Assembly (NCBI RefSeq): GCF_963662255.1
Contig: NC_085052.1
Coordinates: 33,056,654 to 33,120,653, forward strand
Origin: Cinclus cinclus
Taxonomy: Eukaryota > Chordata > Aves > Passeriformes > Cinclidae
Direction: 5' to 3'
DNA length: 64,000 bases
The position numbers and the translations under genes were made by a program. Of the stretch, positions 44,001 to 55,456 are shown one piece after another (position 1 is the first letter of the stretch; each line of letters starts with the position of its first letter). The notes beneath the pieces are model-generated. The model was not told the DNA's origin. It saw only the letters and a list, made by a program, of their open reading frames with translations, and did no database searches.

Positions 44001-44655
44001 ATTTACATCTGCCCTCTGTCCCTGGGTTTGCTGGAGCATCTTTTAATGCAGCATCTTTCGGTCGCTGCATCTTCAGAGTGCAGCCCCAAAAGGTGCTGCC
44101 CCTTTTAATGCCACATCTCCCAGATGTGGGGTTTACATCCCTTCCTTCCCAACTCCCCTCTGTCTGTTGGAGGGGAAGGAAAAACACCTAACCTGTGGAT
44201 ACAAGGAGCCTTTGACCCCTGGAGCCCCCCTTCCCGCTGCATAATCCCTGAGTTTTTAGCAAAAACAAGGCACCATTGTAGCTTTTTGGCAGGAAGGTGC
44301 CAAAGCCAACAAACCCTGTGATGGCTGACCCCAGCAGCAAGGAAGAGGCTTAGAAAATGGATAAACTGGGGCTGGGAAGAGGCTGGGGTAGCTGAAGGGG
44401 GTGGTACTGGGATGGGGGTGATGCCAGGGATCTTCACCCCAGAGGTGGCAAAAGCATCCCTGGGGTGGGAGGGAAATTCAGTCTCCCTTCTCTCTCTGTT
44501 TCCAGGTGGCAGCAGTGGCTGGGGTCTACGAGGTGCTGAACCAACTGGGGTTCCCAGAGCTGGAGAGCCTGGAGGGCAAAGCCCTGTGCACACTGCGGGG
44601 CCGCTGGCAGGCGCAGGGGGCTGGGTCCCGTCCCTTCCGTGGGGACTTCGTGTAG
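28905..44655 (+). CDS. PALD1: Paladin, phosphatase domain-containing protein
   Basis: Cytosolic, membrane-associated phosphatase-like protein of the cysteine-phosphatase superfamily, linked in vertebrates to vascular, neural-crest and insulin signalling. Nineteen coding exons: 28905-29089, 29207-29309, 29497-29676, 29754-29918, 30005-30165, 30288-30363, 31074-31222, 31310-31406, 31515-31619, 34043-34138, 34317-34451, 35494-35610, 35694-35873, 36346-36543, 36822-36962, 37551-37622, 37769-37909, 40227-40382 and 44506-44655. All junctions are GT-AG and in phase: 2607 nt, 868 aa plus TAG (human 856). Two C-X5-R phosphatase loops are present: CQTGVGR (Cys311-Arg317) and CSSGRGR (Cys674-Arg680). 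Conserved blocks include [37 protein letters not shown] and [20 protein letters not shown]. The start at 28905 is preferred over the ATG just before it: it has A at -3 and G at +4, and MGTTAS leaves Gly2 for N-myristoylation. Whether the enzyme is active is not known from sequence. Confidence 0.96.
31005..31054. repeat. (ATCC)n microsatellite
   Basis: About 11 tandem CATC/ATCC units ending 20 bp before the PALD1 exon 7 acceptor (AG at 31072-31073). It forms part of that acceptor's pyrimidine-rich approach. Confidence 0.95.
31620..34042 (+). other. PALD1: PALD1 intron 9
   Basis: No exon recognised. It holds a (GGA)n run at about 33540-33571 and otherwise unremarkable intronic sequence. Confidence 0.6.
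33540..33571. repeat. (GGA)n microsatellite
   Basis: Tandem GGA triplets in PALD1 intron 9. Confidence 0.9.
34563..34608 (-). mobile_element. CR1 LINE 3'-end remnant
   Basis: GGACTAGATGGGTTTAAAGT then CCCTTCCAACCCAACCCAGG resembles the reverse complement of the CR1 tail. Very short; it lies just before the LTR in PALD1 intron 11. Confidence 0.55.
34663..35213 (-). mobile_element. Solo LTR of an endogenous retrovirus, passerine ERVL-like
   Basis: A 551-bp element inside PALD1 intron 11. It opens TGTAATGG and closes CCTTTACA, so the ends are an inverted TGTAA/TTACA pair of TG...CA type. Read on the minus strand, ATTAAA lies near the 3' end, as expected for an LTR poly(A) region. The composition and several internal words resemble LTRs common in songbird genomes (from memory, not a search). 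No internal gag, pol or env sequence is present, so it is a solo LTR. No clear target-site duplication is seen, so the exact ends are uncertain. Confidence 0.6.
37207..37385 (+). mobile_element. CR1 LINE 3' fragment
   Basis: ATCATGGAATCATGGAATTG, GGGACACCTTCCACTATCCC, GGCCTTGGACACTTCCAGGG and CTTCTCTGGGCACCCTGG: CR1 3' end, plus orientation, in PALD1 intron 15. Confidence 0.88.
38060..38175. repeat. Short CATCC-rich tandem repeat
   Basis: The block CATCCCATCCAGCATTCCTC followed by TCCTCC is repeated, with shorter CATCC/CCTGC variants before it. Lies in PALD1 intron 17. Confidence 0.75.
39215..39485. repeat. AT-rich degenerate repeat (ATAATAGGATAAA family)
   Basis: Words AATAATAGGATAA, ATAGAATGAAA and AAATAATGGGATA recur through 270 bp in PALD1 intron 17. 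It is strongly purine-biased on the plus strand and pyrimidine-rich on the other. Confidence 0.8.
39658..39684. repeat. (AAT)n microsatellite
   Basis: About nine AAT/ATA triplets in PALD1 intron 17. Confidence 0.9.
41046..41084. repeat. (AAT)n microsatellite
   Basis: About 12 TAA/AAT triplets in PALD1 intron 18, upstream of the large minisatellite. Confidence 0.92.
41585..44110. repeat. 30-bp minisatellite (dimer of 15-bp units), about 2.5 kb
   Basis: Fills most of PALD1 intron 18 (40383-44505). The core from about 41660 to 43740 has roughly 70 copies of a 30-bp unit made of GCTGCACCCTTTATT plus GCTGCATCTTTTGGG. The two halves share GCTGCAYCYTTT, and the array edges (41600-41660 and 43735-43980) contain the 15-bp unit GCTGCACCTTTTGGG as a monomer. 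Copies differ mainly at GGG, GGA, AGG or CGG at the end of the unit and at occasional CCAT for CCCT. Because 30 is divisible by 3 and the unit lacks stops, open frames of up to 430 codons (a 10-residue repeat containing [10 protein letters not shown]) arise. They are not a gene. Decayed units with AAAGCAGCACC extend to about 44110. Confidence 0.97.
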
Positions 44656-44850
44656 GGCAAGGCACGGGGCGTGACCCCTGCTGCTTTCTCTGGGGTGGGG
44701 AAGAGCAAAAAAGTAAAAAAAAAAATTAAAAAAAGACTGTTTTCCCCAAATCTGAGGGTGTGGGGAGGGAGGGGTGAGCCTCAAAGCTGCCTTAGGTTGG
44801 GAGGATTTCTGGGGTTCTTTTGGTTGCAATAAAAAAAAAAAGATTGTAAA
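44656..44850 (+). other. PALD1: PALD1 3' UTR with poly(A) signal
   Basis: A short 3' UTR after TAG at 44653-44655. AATAAA lies at 44828-44833, followed by an A run, about 175 nt after the stop. Confidence 0.7.
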
Positions 44851-47800
44851 TTAAAAATCGAGACCTTCCTCACTTTCTCCCTGAGGCAAATGCAGCATTG
44901 GCACAGATTTATCTATTTATACACACAGAGGTGTATTAATGTGCATAAACACACAAATGTACATGTCTATATACACATAAATATATATGGTTATATATTT
45001 ATGGCTCCATGTATATATGGAGCCATAAACACTTGCAGCCAGAATTAGGACTCAGAGAAATCCCAGTCACTTCAAACCAGGGTATTTTTAAGACTTGGGC
45101 ATATTTGTTAGTTCTTCCCAACTCTTTTTAGTCCTAGGTGCAGCTGGGGGAATGGCAGCTGTGATACCCAGTCTTGGTGTCCCATTTTCCCCCCCTGATC
45201 AAATTGAGAGCCAGGGTGGTGCTGAGGGGGCTGAGCTGCTCAGCAAAAAGAAATGCCAGGGGTTTTTTTGTTTGTTTGTTTGTTTGTTTGTTTTTTAAGT
45301 AAAGAGTGAAAAATGAAGTCGATCCAAAGGAGATGATATAAATGAGGGGTCCCAGTGCCCCCCTGGCCTCACAGTGGGGTGAGAGGAGCTCAGGGGGGGC
45401 AGGGGGAAGTCTCTTGGAGGGAGGAGAGAATAGGATGGGAGGCACAGAAGCAGGAGCACACGCTCCATCTGTCCCAGCAGCCGCTTTCATCCACTGCCAG
45501 TGGCAGGAGGTGGCAGAAATTCAAAGGTGGAGGCTGGAAAGAAAAACAAGGTTTTAAAATAGCGAAGCTCTGCTTTTTCTTTAGTCTTGGCTGTGACAGA
45601 CCCAGGTCCCAAGGGGTCCCTCATTTTCCCTTTTTTTTTTGGCTTAGCCATACATTTGGGATGTGCTTTTTAGTTGGTTTTTTTTTTTTTTTTTCTTTCC
45701 TCAGGCAGAAATACCTGCCTGAATGTTTTGCCCCTTGCTGAGTGTTGCAGTGTTTGGATAACTTGCTGCTGATGCAGTCACACAGTTGACTGAGTGATTT
45801 CAAGAGGCTGATGATGCTATTTTCCTCTTTTTTCCCCCCTCTTATTTTAGTTTTTAATGGAGCACATCCTCTCTATCCTCACATCCTCATTTATTTTGCC
45901 TTACTGAAGCAATTACCTGCAGGCTCTTTTGCTGCAAATCCACCCCCTTCTCATTGGAAGTCCTGCCTATTAGCCCTGTCTTAATTAGGCAGAGTTTTTA
46001 ATTGCTTAGGAAACCCCAGCCTCTTTTAATCTTGGTAATGAAGGCTGGAGCTTTGCATCACCTGGTCTGAGGGGCTCAAAGGCTCCTTTCTGCTTTCCCA
46101 CCACCCTAACAAGTGATTTCCAAAGCAAGGCTACAGCAATTGCCTGGGAAAATAAAAAATCCTGGGAGATGGGAATGTGTTTGAATGTGAAAAATCAACC
46201 GTGCTGTGTTTATTCCTTCTTTTCCCCAGGCTGGGGAGGCAGAAACCCAGATCCCTCTCTTAGTTGAGAAGTTAAAACCTGGCTCTGAATGGCCTGGATT
46301 TTCTGCTCTGAGGGAAAAGAATTGGCAGTTCTGAAAGGATTCAGCCAGAGACAAAGCAAACAAGGGGTTATAATATCATATATTGTATATCTAAAGTATA
46401 GAATCATTACTGAGTGCGTATTATGTATTTTAAATGCTATATATTATGTCTATAGCATACATTTTATTATATGTACAGTGTATACATTACATAGAGATTT
46501 TATATATAATGGTAGAAAATACACATTCTGGAGTTATTCTATGCAGTGTAAATTCTAGAAATATTAAATACATTAAATATTGTAAAATTCCATATAATAA
46601 CAACCCAGGAGCAACCTGGGCTGGTGGAAGGTGTCCCATGGCAGGAGGGTAAAAAGCAGCTATTAATTGGATGGGGTTAATGAGCTGACCTCTAGTCTCA
46701 CTGGGGTAAATTCCCTGGAGGAGCAGCAGCTCTTCCCAGGGAAGCACCAGCAAGGGGGTGCGTGGACTAAAATATCTACAAAAAAAGAAACTCAAAGTGT
46801 GTTTTTACATTAAAAAAATCAAGAGCTCCTTGATGTATTTTATTGATTTTCATCAAAACTGGTTTTTTTTGTTTTGTTTTTTTCCCACGTTTCTGACCCT
46901 CAGTTAATTCCTAATTCTCCACTTTCCTCACCTTGTTCAGGGCTTGCAGTGTGGCAATACAGCCGAGGGGACCTGAGGTTATTTTGGGGTAGGGAATTAA
47001 ATATTTAAAATCCAAGCCAGCAGTGCTAATGGATTGATTTCAGGACAGGACACGCGGATCTGTGGCTGGTTGTCTGTTCTGTGGGTGTTGATCCCAGATC
47101 TGCATCTCATTTCCATGAGGGCAGAGGGGACACCCTACAGCTCTGGGTGCCATCACCCATTTTTGGGGCTTTGTTTTACTTACAAACCCTTTTTTCCCCA
47201 AACCTGCAGGCTCACAGGAAAACGGGAAAGAGCCAGGCTCTGTCTTGCACCCCAACACTCTCAAAAATCAACCCCACTGCACCCTTGGTTTTGCACATAG
47301 GCTGGGGTGGGTCAGGTAAACTCTGTTAACATCCCTTAAAAAAAAAAAAAACAAACCACCCCTTATTCCACCTATGGGAGAAGTTATTTGTGGCATTGGT
47401 GCTGCTGGAGATTAGAAGAGGTGAAATATGGAGAGCATTGAAAGGGGGCTCACAGCTGCCTTAGTAAATGGTGTAAGTGGCTTTTTTTTACCTGTGGCAG
47501 AGAAAAGGAGAGAGACTTTATTGAAATGTTTGTGTACCTTGCCTTGCCCATGGCAAAGGAGGGATGCTCCTTCCTCCACACCAAAATACCCTGGAACATC
47601 ATCAAGAGAGGATTTCCTGGCCAGTTTGGGAGCCTGGCTCCATTGTCACAGCAGCAGTGAGTGGTTTAATGACTTTCCCCCCCTTTTTTATTTCTGGTTG
47701 CAGTCTGGGGGTAACGTGGCAGTGGGGCTGTTTGTAGCTGTGCTGCTGCCTAACGAGATTATATTTGACACGGATAATTAATTAATGGATTAGTAATGCT

Positions 47801-50800
47801 TCTACTTGCCTTCCCCATCCCTGAGGGTTTGGGGTATGCTGATAGGTCCTTTCCAGGTTTTTCTCTGCAGCAGATGTGCTGCACTCATGTTCTTGTCTCG
47901 TAGCAAAGGTCGTGTTTAATGGTGCAATTAAAACATTTTATAAATTGAGGCATGATTTACCTGTAACCATTGGCTGAATGGTATTTGCTAGTCATACAGG
48001 GACAAAACCTGCCTTTTAAATCCCCATTAAAATGTATTTTAATATAAAACACTTCCTTAAAAATAGAAGAAGAGCTTTTTGGAACTGAATAAAACCCCTG
48101 TGACTCAATCCATGGGGACTCAATCCAAGGTCAAAATCTGCCTTGGAGGTGGAGGTGTCCCCTTATTTCTTCCCCTTGTGAGGATGTGGGTACAGAGGTA
48201 CTTTCTCACTGCTCAGCCTTTGCCTTTGGATGGAGCTTTTTTGGCATGAGGAATATTTCGGTGGAGCTTTGCACCACGTGTACTCATGGACCAGCTGCCT
48301 CCTTCCAGAGAAAGCAAAGCTTTCTGCCAGAAAACTTTTTTTTTTTCCCCCGGGAGAACAATAACATAGATAAGAAATAAAATAAAGATACAAATCTGCT
48401 GCGTGGGTGGTGACAAGGTGGCAAAAAACTTTATCCCGACCCCACCATCTCTCTGTGATAAATTGGCCTGGGAGACCTCCTTTATTTCAAGATTATATAT
48501 ATATATATTTTTTTTTTTTTTTAATTCCAGCAAGTGCAAAAATACAGCTGGTCTTGGCCAGATTCTCCCTTCCTGCACCTTTGCATCAGACAGGGGCCCT
48601 GGCAAAGGGACCCCTCTTTGGGTTTCACAGAGGTAAAAGGAACTGGGCTGCTCTGACCTCAGCCAGGGATTTTATTCCTCCTCTTACGGGCGAGTAGAAA
48701 TCCTTGGAAGCTGAACTTCACGTGTCTTTATGTTTTTTATCCATCCAAAAGGGAAAATGTGCTGGGGAGCCAATATTCCACTGGCACATGGGGCTGCAAG
48801 GGGAAACCTGCCACAGCCCCAGCCAAATCACTGCAGCTATCAGAGGCTTCAGGCTCTGTTTTTCCCCAAAAATCCCCTTTCCCCCTATTTTTCTGCCCAG
48901 CTGTGGCAGCTCTGCCAACTGTTCTCAAGTCCCACAGCCATCAGCTTTTCAAGGCCCAGCTCAGGAGTGCTTCCCTTTAATTTTGGTGAAAATTAAGGGT
49001 GTTTGGGGCTGGGGGTGATATAATTTCTATTTACAGCAGCAAGGAAGAGGCATGTGCTGGCTCAGGGCCACCACAAATAGCTCTGGACACGAGAGGTCTT
49101 AAAATAATTTTAATAATAATAATAATTTCCATGTTTTCCTTGCTGGGATGTCCCCCTCAGGCAGAATCCCCCGATGAAACCTCTGCAAAGGGAGCACATC
49201 TGGGTTTCATTTTACAGCTGAAGAATAGTAATTAAGAATCTTTTGCAGAGCCAGGGCTTGAAAAATTAAAAATAAAAGCCATATAGGCACAATACCAGAC
49301 CTCCAAGCACCAAAAACTCCCTTTTCCCCCCCGTTTTCACCCTCCCAGCTCCACTGGACCCCTGGGCATGGCCAAGCCCCCTGTTGTTTTGGGGAGCAGA
49401 GGCAGGAATAAATTGTGGGCTGAAAGGGGATTGAAAGGGGATGGTGCAGAGAAGTGGGAATTTTTGGCTAAACACAGAAGAGCAGTGGAAATGCTAACCT
49501 GTGTAGAAGGTGGCTGCAAGGGGAGGTTTTCCAAAGCTCCAAAACCTACGGACATCATCATGCAAAGAATCAGGCTTGGCTTTTTTTATTGCAGCAAAAT
49601 GCATATAAACCACTGACCCCAGGCTTGGAATGATTTTCTCCCTCTATTTCTCACTTTTATTCCGTGAATATTGCAGGGGAAGGGAAAAAAAAAAAAAAAA
49701 CAGCAGCTGTTTTCCAGCCCTCCATCACCTCAGGGTGCTTCTGGCCCCAAGCAAATGAAAAATTAATTTTCCCCAGCTCGAGCTGCAAGAGAAGATGGGG
49801 CTCAATGTGATTCACTCGAAAGCACTCACTGCCTGGTGGGGGTCATGCTGGAAAATATCCATGGGCTGAGGGGATGAGCAAGGCCCTAGAGACTGGGAAA
49901 TGCTCAGGAGGTTGATTTAAGAGGTTAAAAAAAAATAAAAATTGGGGTTTACATAGCTGTAAGCTTAATTTTAGCAGAGAGATAATAAAAATTTAATTAG
50001 GCGGTCAATGTGTGCAGAGGGAAAGGCTCATCTGGGGGAGATGCTGGGCAAGGTTAACCTAGTTTGTGTTGTGCATCAGCAGGGAAAAGAGGCAGGGCAG
50101 GGCTGGGAATGCTGAGGTTGCAGGGATGAATGTCCCCACCAAGCCAGGCCTGTGGCCAGACTGTGCCAAGCCCCAGAGCTGAAGTGATGCTGGTGGGATT
50201 TTAGTCCTAAAGCTCTGCCTTGGAGAGGCTTGAACACCCCCCTGGATCCCATGGATAGGGTACACACATTTCTCTTGGGTGCCACGGCCATCGGGGAGCT
50301 GTAAGGCTCTGTGGTTTTGGGAAGGAGGGTTCCCTGGCTTTCCACCCATGACAGCAGGAGCCTCTCACCCTGGCACCTGCCTCAGTCCCACTGAGGTGCT
50401 GCCGACCTGGAGTTCAACCTCTGCTGCAGCTGTGTTTGGAGGAACGGGGATTTTTGGGGTTATTTTCTGCTTTGGGGGTTATTTTTCACCGGGACACGGC
50501 CACGCCGGCGGAGCTCTCTCTGCGGCGCCGTTCCTAGAAGGAGAGCAAGTTTTTCCCTCCTCTTTTCCAAGCCTCTGCCGCTGACAGTAGGGGCTGGAAG
50601 CCATCCAAGGCTGTCGGTATAAATCTCACTGACCTTGTTTCACCATCCCTTAACTTGCAGCTCAGCCGGGACCGGCGTCGGCTTCCACTTTCTGGCTCAT
50701 TTATCCCTTTTCCAGCTTTACAGTTTGGGTTCCTGAGCTTGTCTGCTCATCCCTGGGTGGGCAAGGCAGTGAGGGGGGGACTCCCAGCCCCTAGAAAACC

Positions 50801-53800
50801 TCCCAGCAAGGCTGCCAAGGCAAACATCTTGCAGGAATTTGCAGATGCAGCTGTAGCTGAGGAGAAACGATGCTCCAAGGTGCAGCGCCGTGCAGTTTGG
50901 TAGGATGAGGGAAAGATGCTTCTGTTTGGACTGGGTTGAATACAGGGCTCTGATCCCAAAAAACACTGCCCAGGTGCCATCAGATGAGCCTTGGTAAGAT
51001 GTGAGCTCTGTTCCTGCCATGATTTGCCTATACAGGAGTTTGTTGTTGAGGTTTCTTGCTGTCACCCTTTCAATCTCCTGTGGTAACTTGATGTCATCTT
51101 TGCTGTCCCCTTGCTTCCCGGGGTTTGGCTGCAGGGGAATGGCCTCATGTTTCAGCTTGTGGGGGATGCTGGGCTCACTGAGGAAGCAGGGAGGATGGCA
51201 GCCTTTGGAGATGTGGGATGTGGGGATATGGCCATGGGGAGAGAGTAGGAAGAGGTGGTTTCCCACCCTGGCTGGATCAGCTTTGCTCACCCAGCTCTCT
51301 CTTTTGGGTCCTGGAAAAAGGCTTTGGGAACTTGGGTCATCTCAGAAATCCACAGCATTGTGTGCTAAATCCATACAAACCCCTTCATTTTCCAGCTCCA
51401 GCGAAGCCTCACCTTTAAAATGTGCTGGTTCCAATGTGTTTGGGGCCTCGTGGAAGAACAGTGCCAGTGGCTGCTGTCGCCACTTGGTTTTGTGACAGCA
51501 TCTTTGTTTATGTGACAGAATCTTTGGGATGCTGGCAGGAAGAGTTTGGTGGCAGGATATATCAGGATTAGTGTTTTACCCCGGCCAAACTTGCAGATGT
51601 ATAGATTAACCGGGAGGAAAAACATTCCAGGGTAAGAAAAGCAAGACAAAGGAAAAAAAATAAAAATCTCCTGAGGGCTTGTGGAGGCTCCCTCCATCTT
51701 TGGAGGTCTTAAAGTAGGAATTAGGGAGAGATCTGCCAGGAATGATCGTGCCTCGGGGCAGCCGGAGACCAGATGATGCGTCTGTCATCTCCCTCCCTCC
51801 CTGCCTCCAAAAGCCGGGCTCGAGCTTCTCCTGCTCCTCTCCTGGACGAGCGCATCTTCATGATTCTCCTTGATGCTCTTCCAGCAGGGCTCCTAAAAAT
51901 GCCCCCGAAAAGAGCTGAAATCCTGGAAAAGGGGTGGTTTTCGGCTGCTGTAGAGAGGGAGAGGAAGATGCTCAGGGGGGTTTCTCTCCCCTCCTGCCCC
52001 GGTGCTCCAGCAGCGGCTGCTCCCTGGTGTGATCCCGGGGCAGCTCCCCGTGTCTGAGGGGTGAGGTCCTGCTCGCTCACCCACAGCCCTCTGTCTGCTC
52101 CCATCCCTCCCTTTGGAGAGCAGCGTGGGACTGGAGCCTGCTGAGGCTCCAGGTCCCCCTACGGTGGGTTTGGGATGCTTCCCTGAGCAAGCTTTGCCTT
52201 GTTCTGAGCATGGATGCGCTGCACTTGGATGGGGATAAGCGCCAGGTAAAATCCCTGCCCATTTTACCTGTGCCTAGGATTCTGAGCCATCCTTCCTAGC
52301 GCTTTTCTTTCCTTCTTCCAGCTGCTTTTAAAACCTCAGACTAGCCCAAACAGCTGCAAAACACTTTCCTCCCCTTCTCCTCTTTTTTTTTTTTTTTTTT
52401 TTTTTTGTGATTTTGACCACTTCTTGCCAGAAGTCAGCCCGTGGTGAGGAGGTGGTTGTGCAACCTGAGTACAGGGGCAGCTGTTCCAGTGCCTTTGGGA
52501 TTAACAGACAGAAGGTTTACATCTCTGGGAAGAAGAAATGTGGTGAGCTAGGGCTGGAAATACAGCCCTGTCTTGTTGCTCTGGTAGATCCCGAGCTCCT
52601 GGCTCCCACAGTCATGATACTATGGGCAGAAAATCCCGTTTAGGTAATTGGTGAAGATTGTTACAATTTTATTAGCCTTAATGCCCTCCCCTCCAGGGGG
52701 TTTGGGCAGCTGAGCAAAACAATCAGTGCCCATAAAGGCACAAAAATAGACCCAATTAAGTGAATTTTCTTTTTTTAAATTTATTTTTAAAATTTTGTTT
52801 CATTTTGTTTGTTCTTGTAAGAAATACTTTCACCCTTTTGTGAGTTTTTTTTCCAGCCTTCAAAAATCAAGATTAATTTTATTTGGGGGCCAATAGCTGC
52901 ATCTACTGCTGGCGGAGGGGATTTGGAACATGTCACCTGGGCTCTGAATCTGAGTGGTACCTGGTGAGATGGGCAGGGCTTGGAAATTTCAGCACTCCAG
53001 GATGGTCAGGAATTGGCACTGCCAGATGAAAAATCAGGCTGGAGTGTCCTGCAGAAAAAGGAGCCTGATTTGGGGTTTTAAAACCAGCAGCTATTGTCAG
53101 CTTTCTTCTCTGGGAGCTGGAAAGAAAACCTGCTCCTCCCCAGCCTAGAGGCTGCCTAATAAATGGGAAAGTCCCAAACCCATGTCACTGGTAAATCTCC
53201 AGGCTGCAGAGGGAAGGGTATCATGATGAATTCCAGAGTGCATTATCCACAGAGGAAATGGGGGCAAGAGATAAAATAGCACCCAAAGAGGGGGAAAAAA
53301 GAAGCAGGAAAACGATCCATTTGGACTCCAAAACGGAAAGGAAAAGGTTAAGCCTAAAGTCAAGGAGAAGGGTGGGACAGTTAAAGGCTGGGAAAGGCAA
53401 AGCCAGGAGACAAAGAGGAGAATGGAGGGGCCAAAGCAGAGGGGAAGGACAGGAGGGAAAGGACAAGGGGAAGTTGCCTTGCTGCTTCTCTTTCCCTCCT
53501 CTATGACAAGGGCTGGGAAGAAAAAAGGCTGGAATTAATACATTTTTCTGACTTAAATAACGGTGTATTGATAGGGACAACACCAAAATCCACACAAATC
53601 ATTTAATATTTCAGGCAGGTAAGACCAACAGGTAGGGCTGGTGTCACTGCATGGGTGACAAACAAACATCTTGTCACCTGGGAGGCCAAGAGATCCTCTT
53701 GGAAGTTGTCTTCTCACCGTGTCCAGCATGTCATATGTGCCAAAACATGTTTAATTATTACCTTTAGAAGGTAATAAATGAGGCAAGTTGTGTGTGAAGT

Positions 53801-54985
53801 GACTGCCATTGTCAATCAGCCAAATTTATGCTGCCAAAGCCAGAGATTTGGTAACATCAAGGGAGGCATAGAGGTCTAGAGGGGACTGGATGAATTCTCA
53901 GATCTTGTGGATGAAGAAATAGTTTTTGTCTCTGAAAAACAGCAATTAAATTGTGTTTTCCAGAGCTGTTCTTCACTAGTAAAGTATGCCCTTTATTACA
54001 TGTTTCCTCATAAATCTATCCAGTCAAAATAAGGGCTCATTCCAGCTTTGATGCTCCAGTGGGTGCATATCTTCCGAAATCATCCAAAATGCTCGGAGCA
54101 CGAATTCTTTTTCTATCTCTTCTGCAAAGAAATTCTTGCAGATCATTTCTCCCCTTTAATTATAGATTGCACTAAGCAACAGAAGCATGAAAAGGCTTAA
54201 ATTGGGAATTAAAATCTGTTTCTCTTCCAGCTTGAAATTCTCTACTTGTAGTAAGTGTATTCCTCTCTCCTTTTGGAGGCATCCTGTGGATTTAGCTACA
54301 GGGAATTTTGGACTGGATTTTGATCACCACGGCCTCAGCTTCTTCTCTTTGCCCCAAAACCCAACCCAATCACACAGCTGGAAGGTGAGGCTCTCCACCC
54401 TCCTCTGGAAGGGTGCTCTGGCAGCATTCTTCCTGAATAACACAGGAGAGTGGCACCTCACCAGAAATGGCTGCAGCAGGACCATTTCCAAGGGGTTTCC
54501 CATCTCCACCTCTGGATCCCTCTCCTGGCACCCAGCAGCCCCACCACCCTCCCACGCCTGCAGTGGAGGTAAGCAGGGCTTTTTCCCAAGTGCTGATCCT
54601 TTCCTACTATTCCAGGCATTGCTGTGCTGATGGGTTGGGAACGAAGCTCCAACTGAGGCCCTACCAAAGTAATCCAAAACCAGAATCCTAATTCCTGATG
54701 GGAAGCTTGCAGGCTGGCACGCTGCTTTCCCTGCCTGCCTTTTCCACCATGCTCTGGCCTCTGTGGCAGCTTGGATGACAAGTGCCTCAAGGCAGGAATT
54801 ACCTCTTGGGAAAGGTTTTGGGTTACTCAGTGTAACCTGAACAGCTGCTGGGCCCCACAGCAGGATAATCCCAGCACAACCAGCACAACTGGTGTTACTG
54901 GTGGTGCAGCACAGCCCCCTCCCTGGAGCTGGCCATGGAGTCCTGGCCAGAATTACAAAATAGCTGGACGCAGCAAATGCAAACA
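44851..54985. other. Intergenic, PALD1 to ADAMTS14; no PRF1 seen
   Basis: No gene recognised. It contains AT-rich stretches (44930-45010, 46370-46590), a (TTTG)n run at 45262-45292, a small CR1 remnant, poly(T) runs such as 52382-52406, and an unexplained minus-strand open frame at 50718-51290. In human, PRF1 lies between these two genes, but no MACPF-like exon is visible on either strand. Confidence 0.55.
46602..46650 (-). mobile_element. CR1 LINE remnant
   Basis: GGAGCAACCTGGGCTGGTGG then AAGGTGTCCCATGGCAGGAG is the reverse complement of CR1 sequence. Only about 50 bp remain. Confidence 0.7.
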
Positions 54986-55009
54986 ACACCAGGAGGTTTG
55001 TTCCTCTGT

Positions 55010-55165
55010 GTGGTGGATGCCCCATCCCTGGAACTGTCCAGGGCCACGTTCTACGGGGCTTGGAGCAGCCTGGGATAGTGGAAGGTGTCCCTGGCCGTGG
55101 CAAAGGCATGGATCAAGATGATCTTGAAAGTCACTTCCAACCCAAACCATTCTATGCTGTGGGAA
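55010..55165 (-). mobile_element. CR1 LINE 3' fragment
   Basis: GGAGCAGCCTGGGATAGTGG, AAGGTGTCCCTGGCC and CACTTCCAACCCAAACCATT are the reverse complement of a CR1 3' end. Confidence 0.88.
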
Positions 55166-55456
55166 GCCCTTTTACCACAGTGCTGGATTTGTCGAGTTCT
55201 GCTGAGTTTTTTTCGGGGAGCACTAGATTTATTTGCCCTTTGTCAGGGTGGTGAGGAGGAGGAGCCTGAGGAAGCACAGCACATGTGGAACTGTGGGGTC
55301 CCAGCACAGGAGCTGTGGTGATGTCCTTTGGAAAACCCAAGGCGTGTGTGCTTTCCTTGGAGAGCCAGCAAGATGGGATCCAGGGGCAAGGCCAGTGCCT
55401 CCCCACATCTGTTTCCCCCTAAATACAGGAGGAGAGGGAAGAAGTAAAAATTAAAT

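Noticed and set aside
41585..44110. CRISPR-like or other spaced repeat array
   Set aside because: Units are contiguous with no unique spacers, and the host is a vertebrate.
53145..53595. Minus-strand frames rich in Phe, Pro and Ser
   Set aside because: Purine-rich low-complexity DNA on the plus strand; no conserved motif or splice structure.
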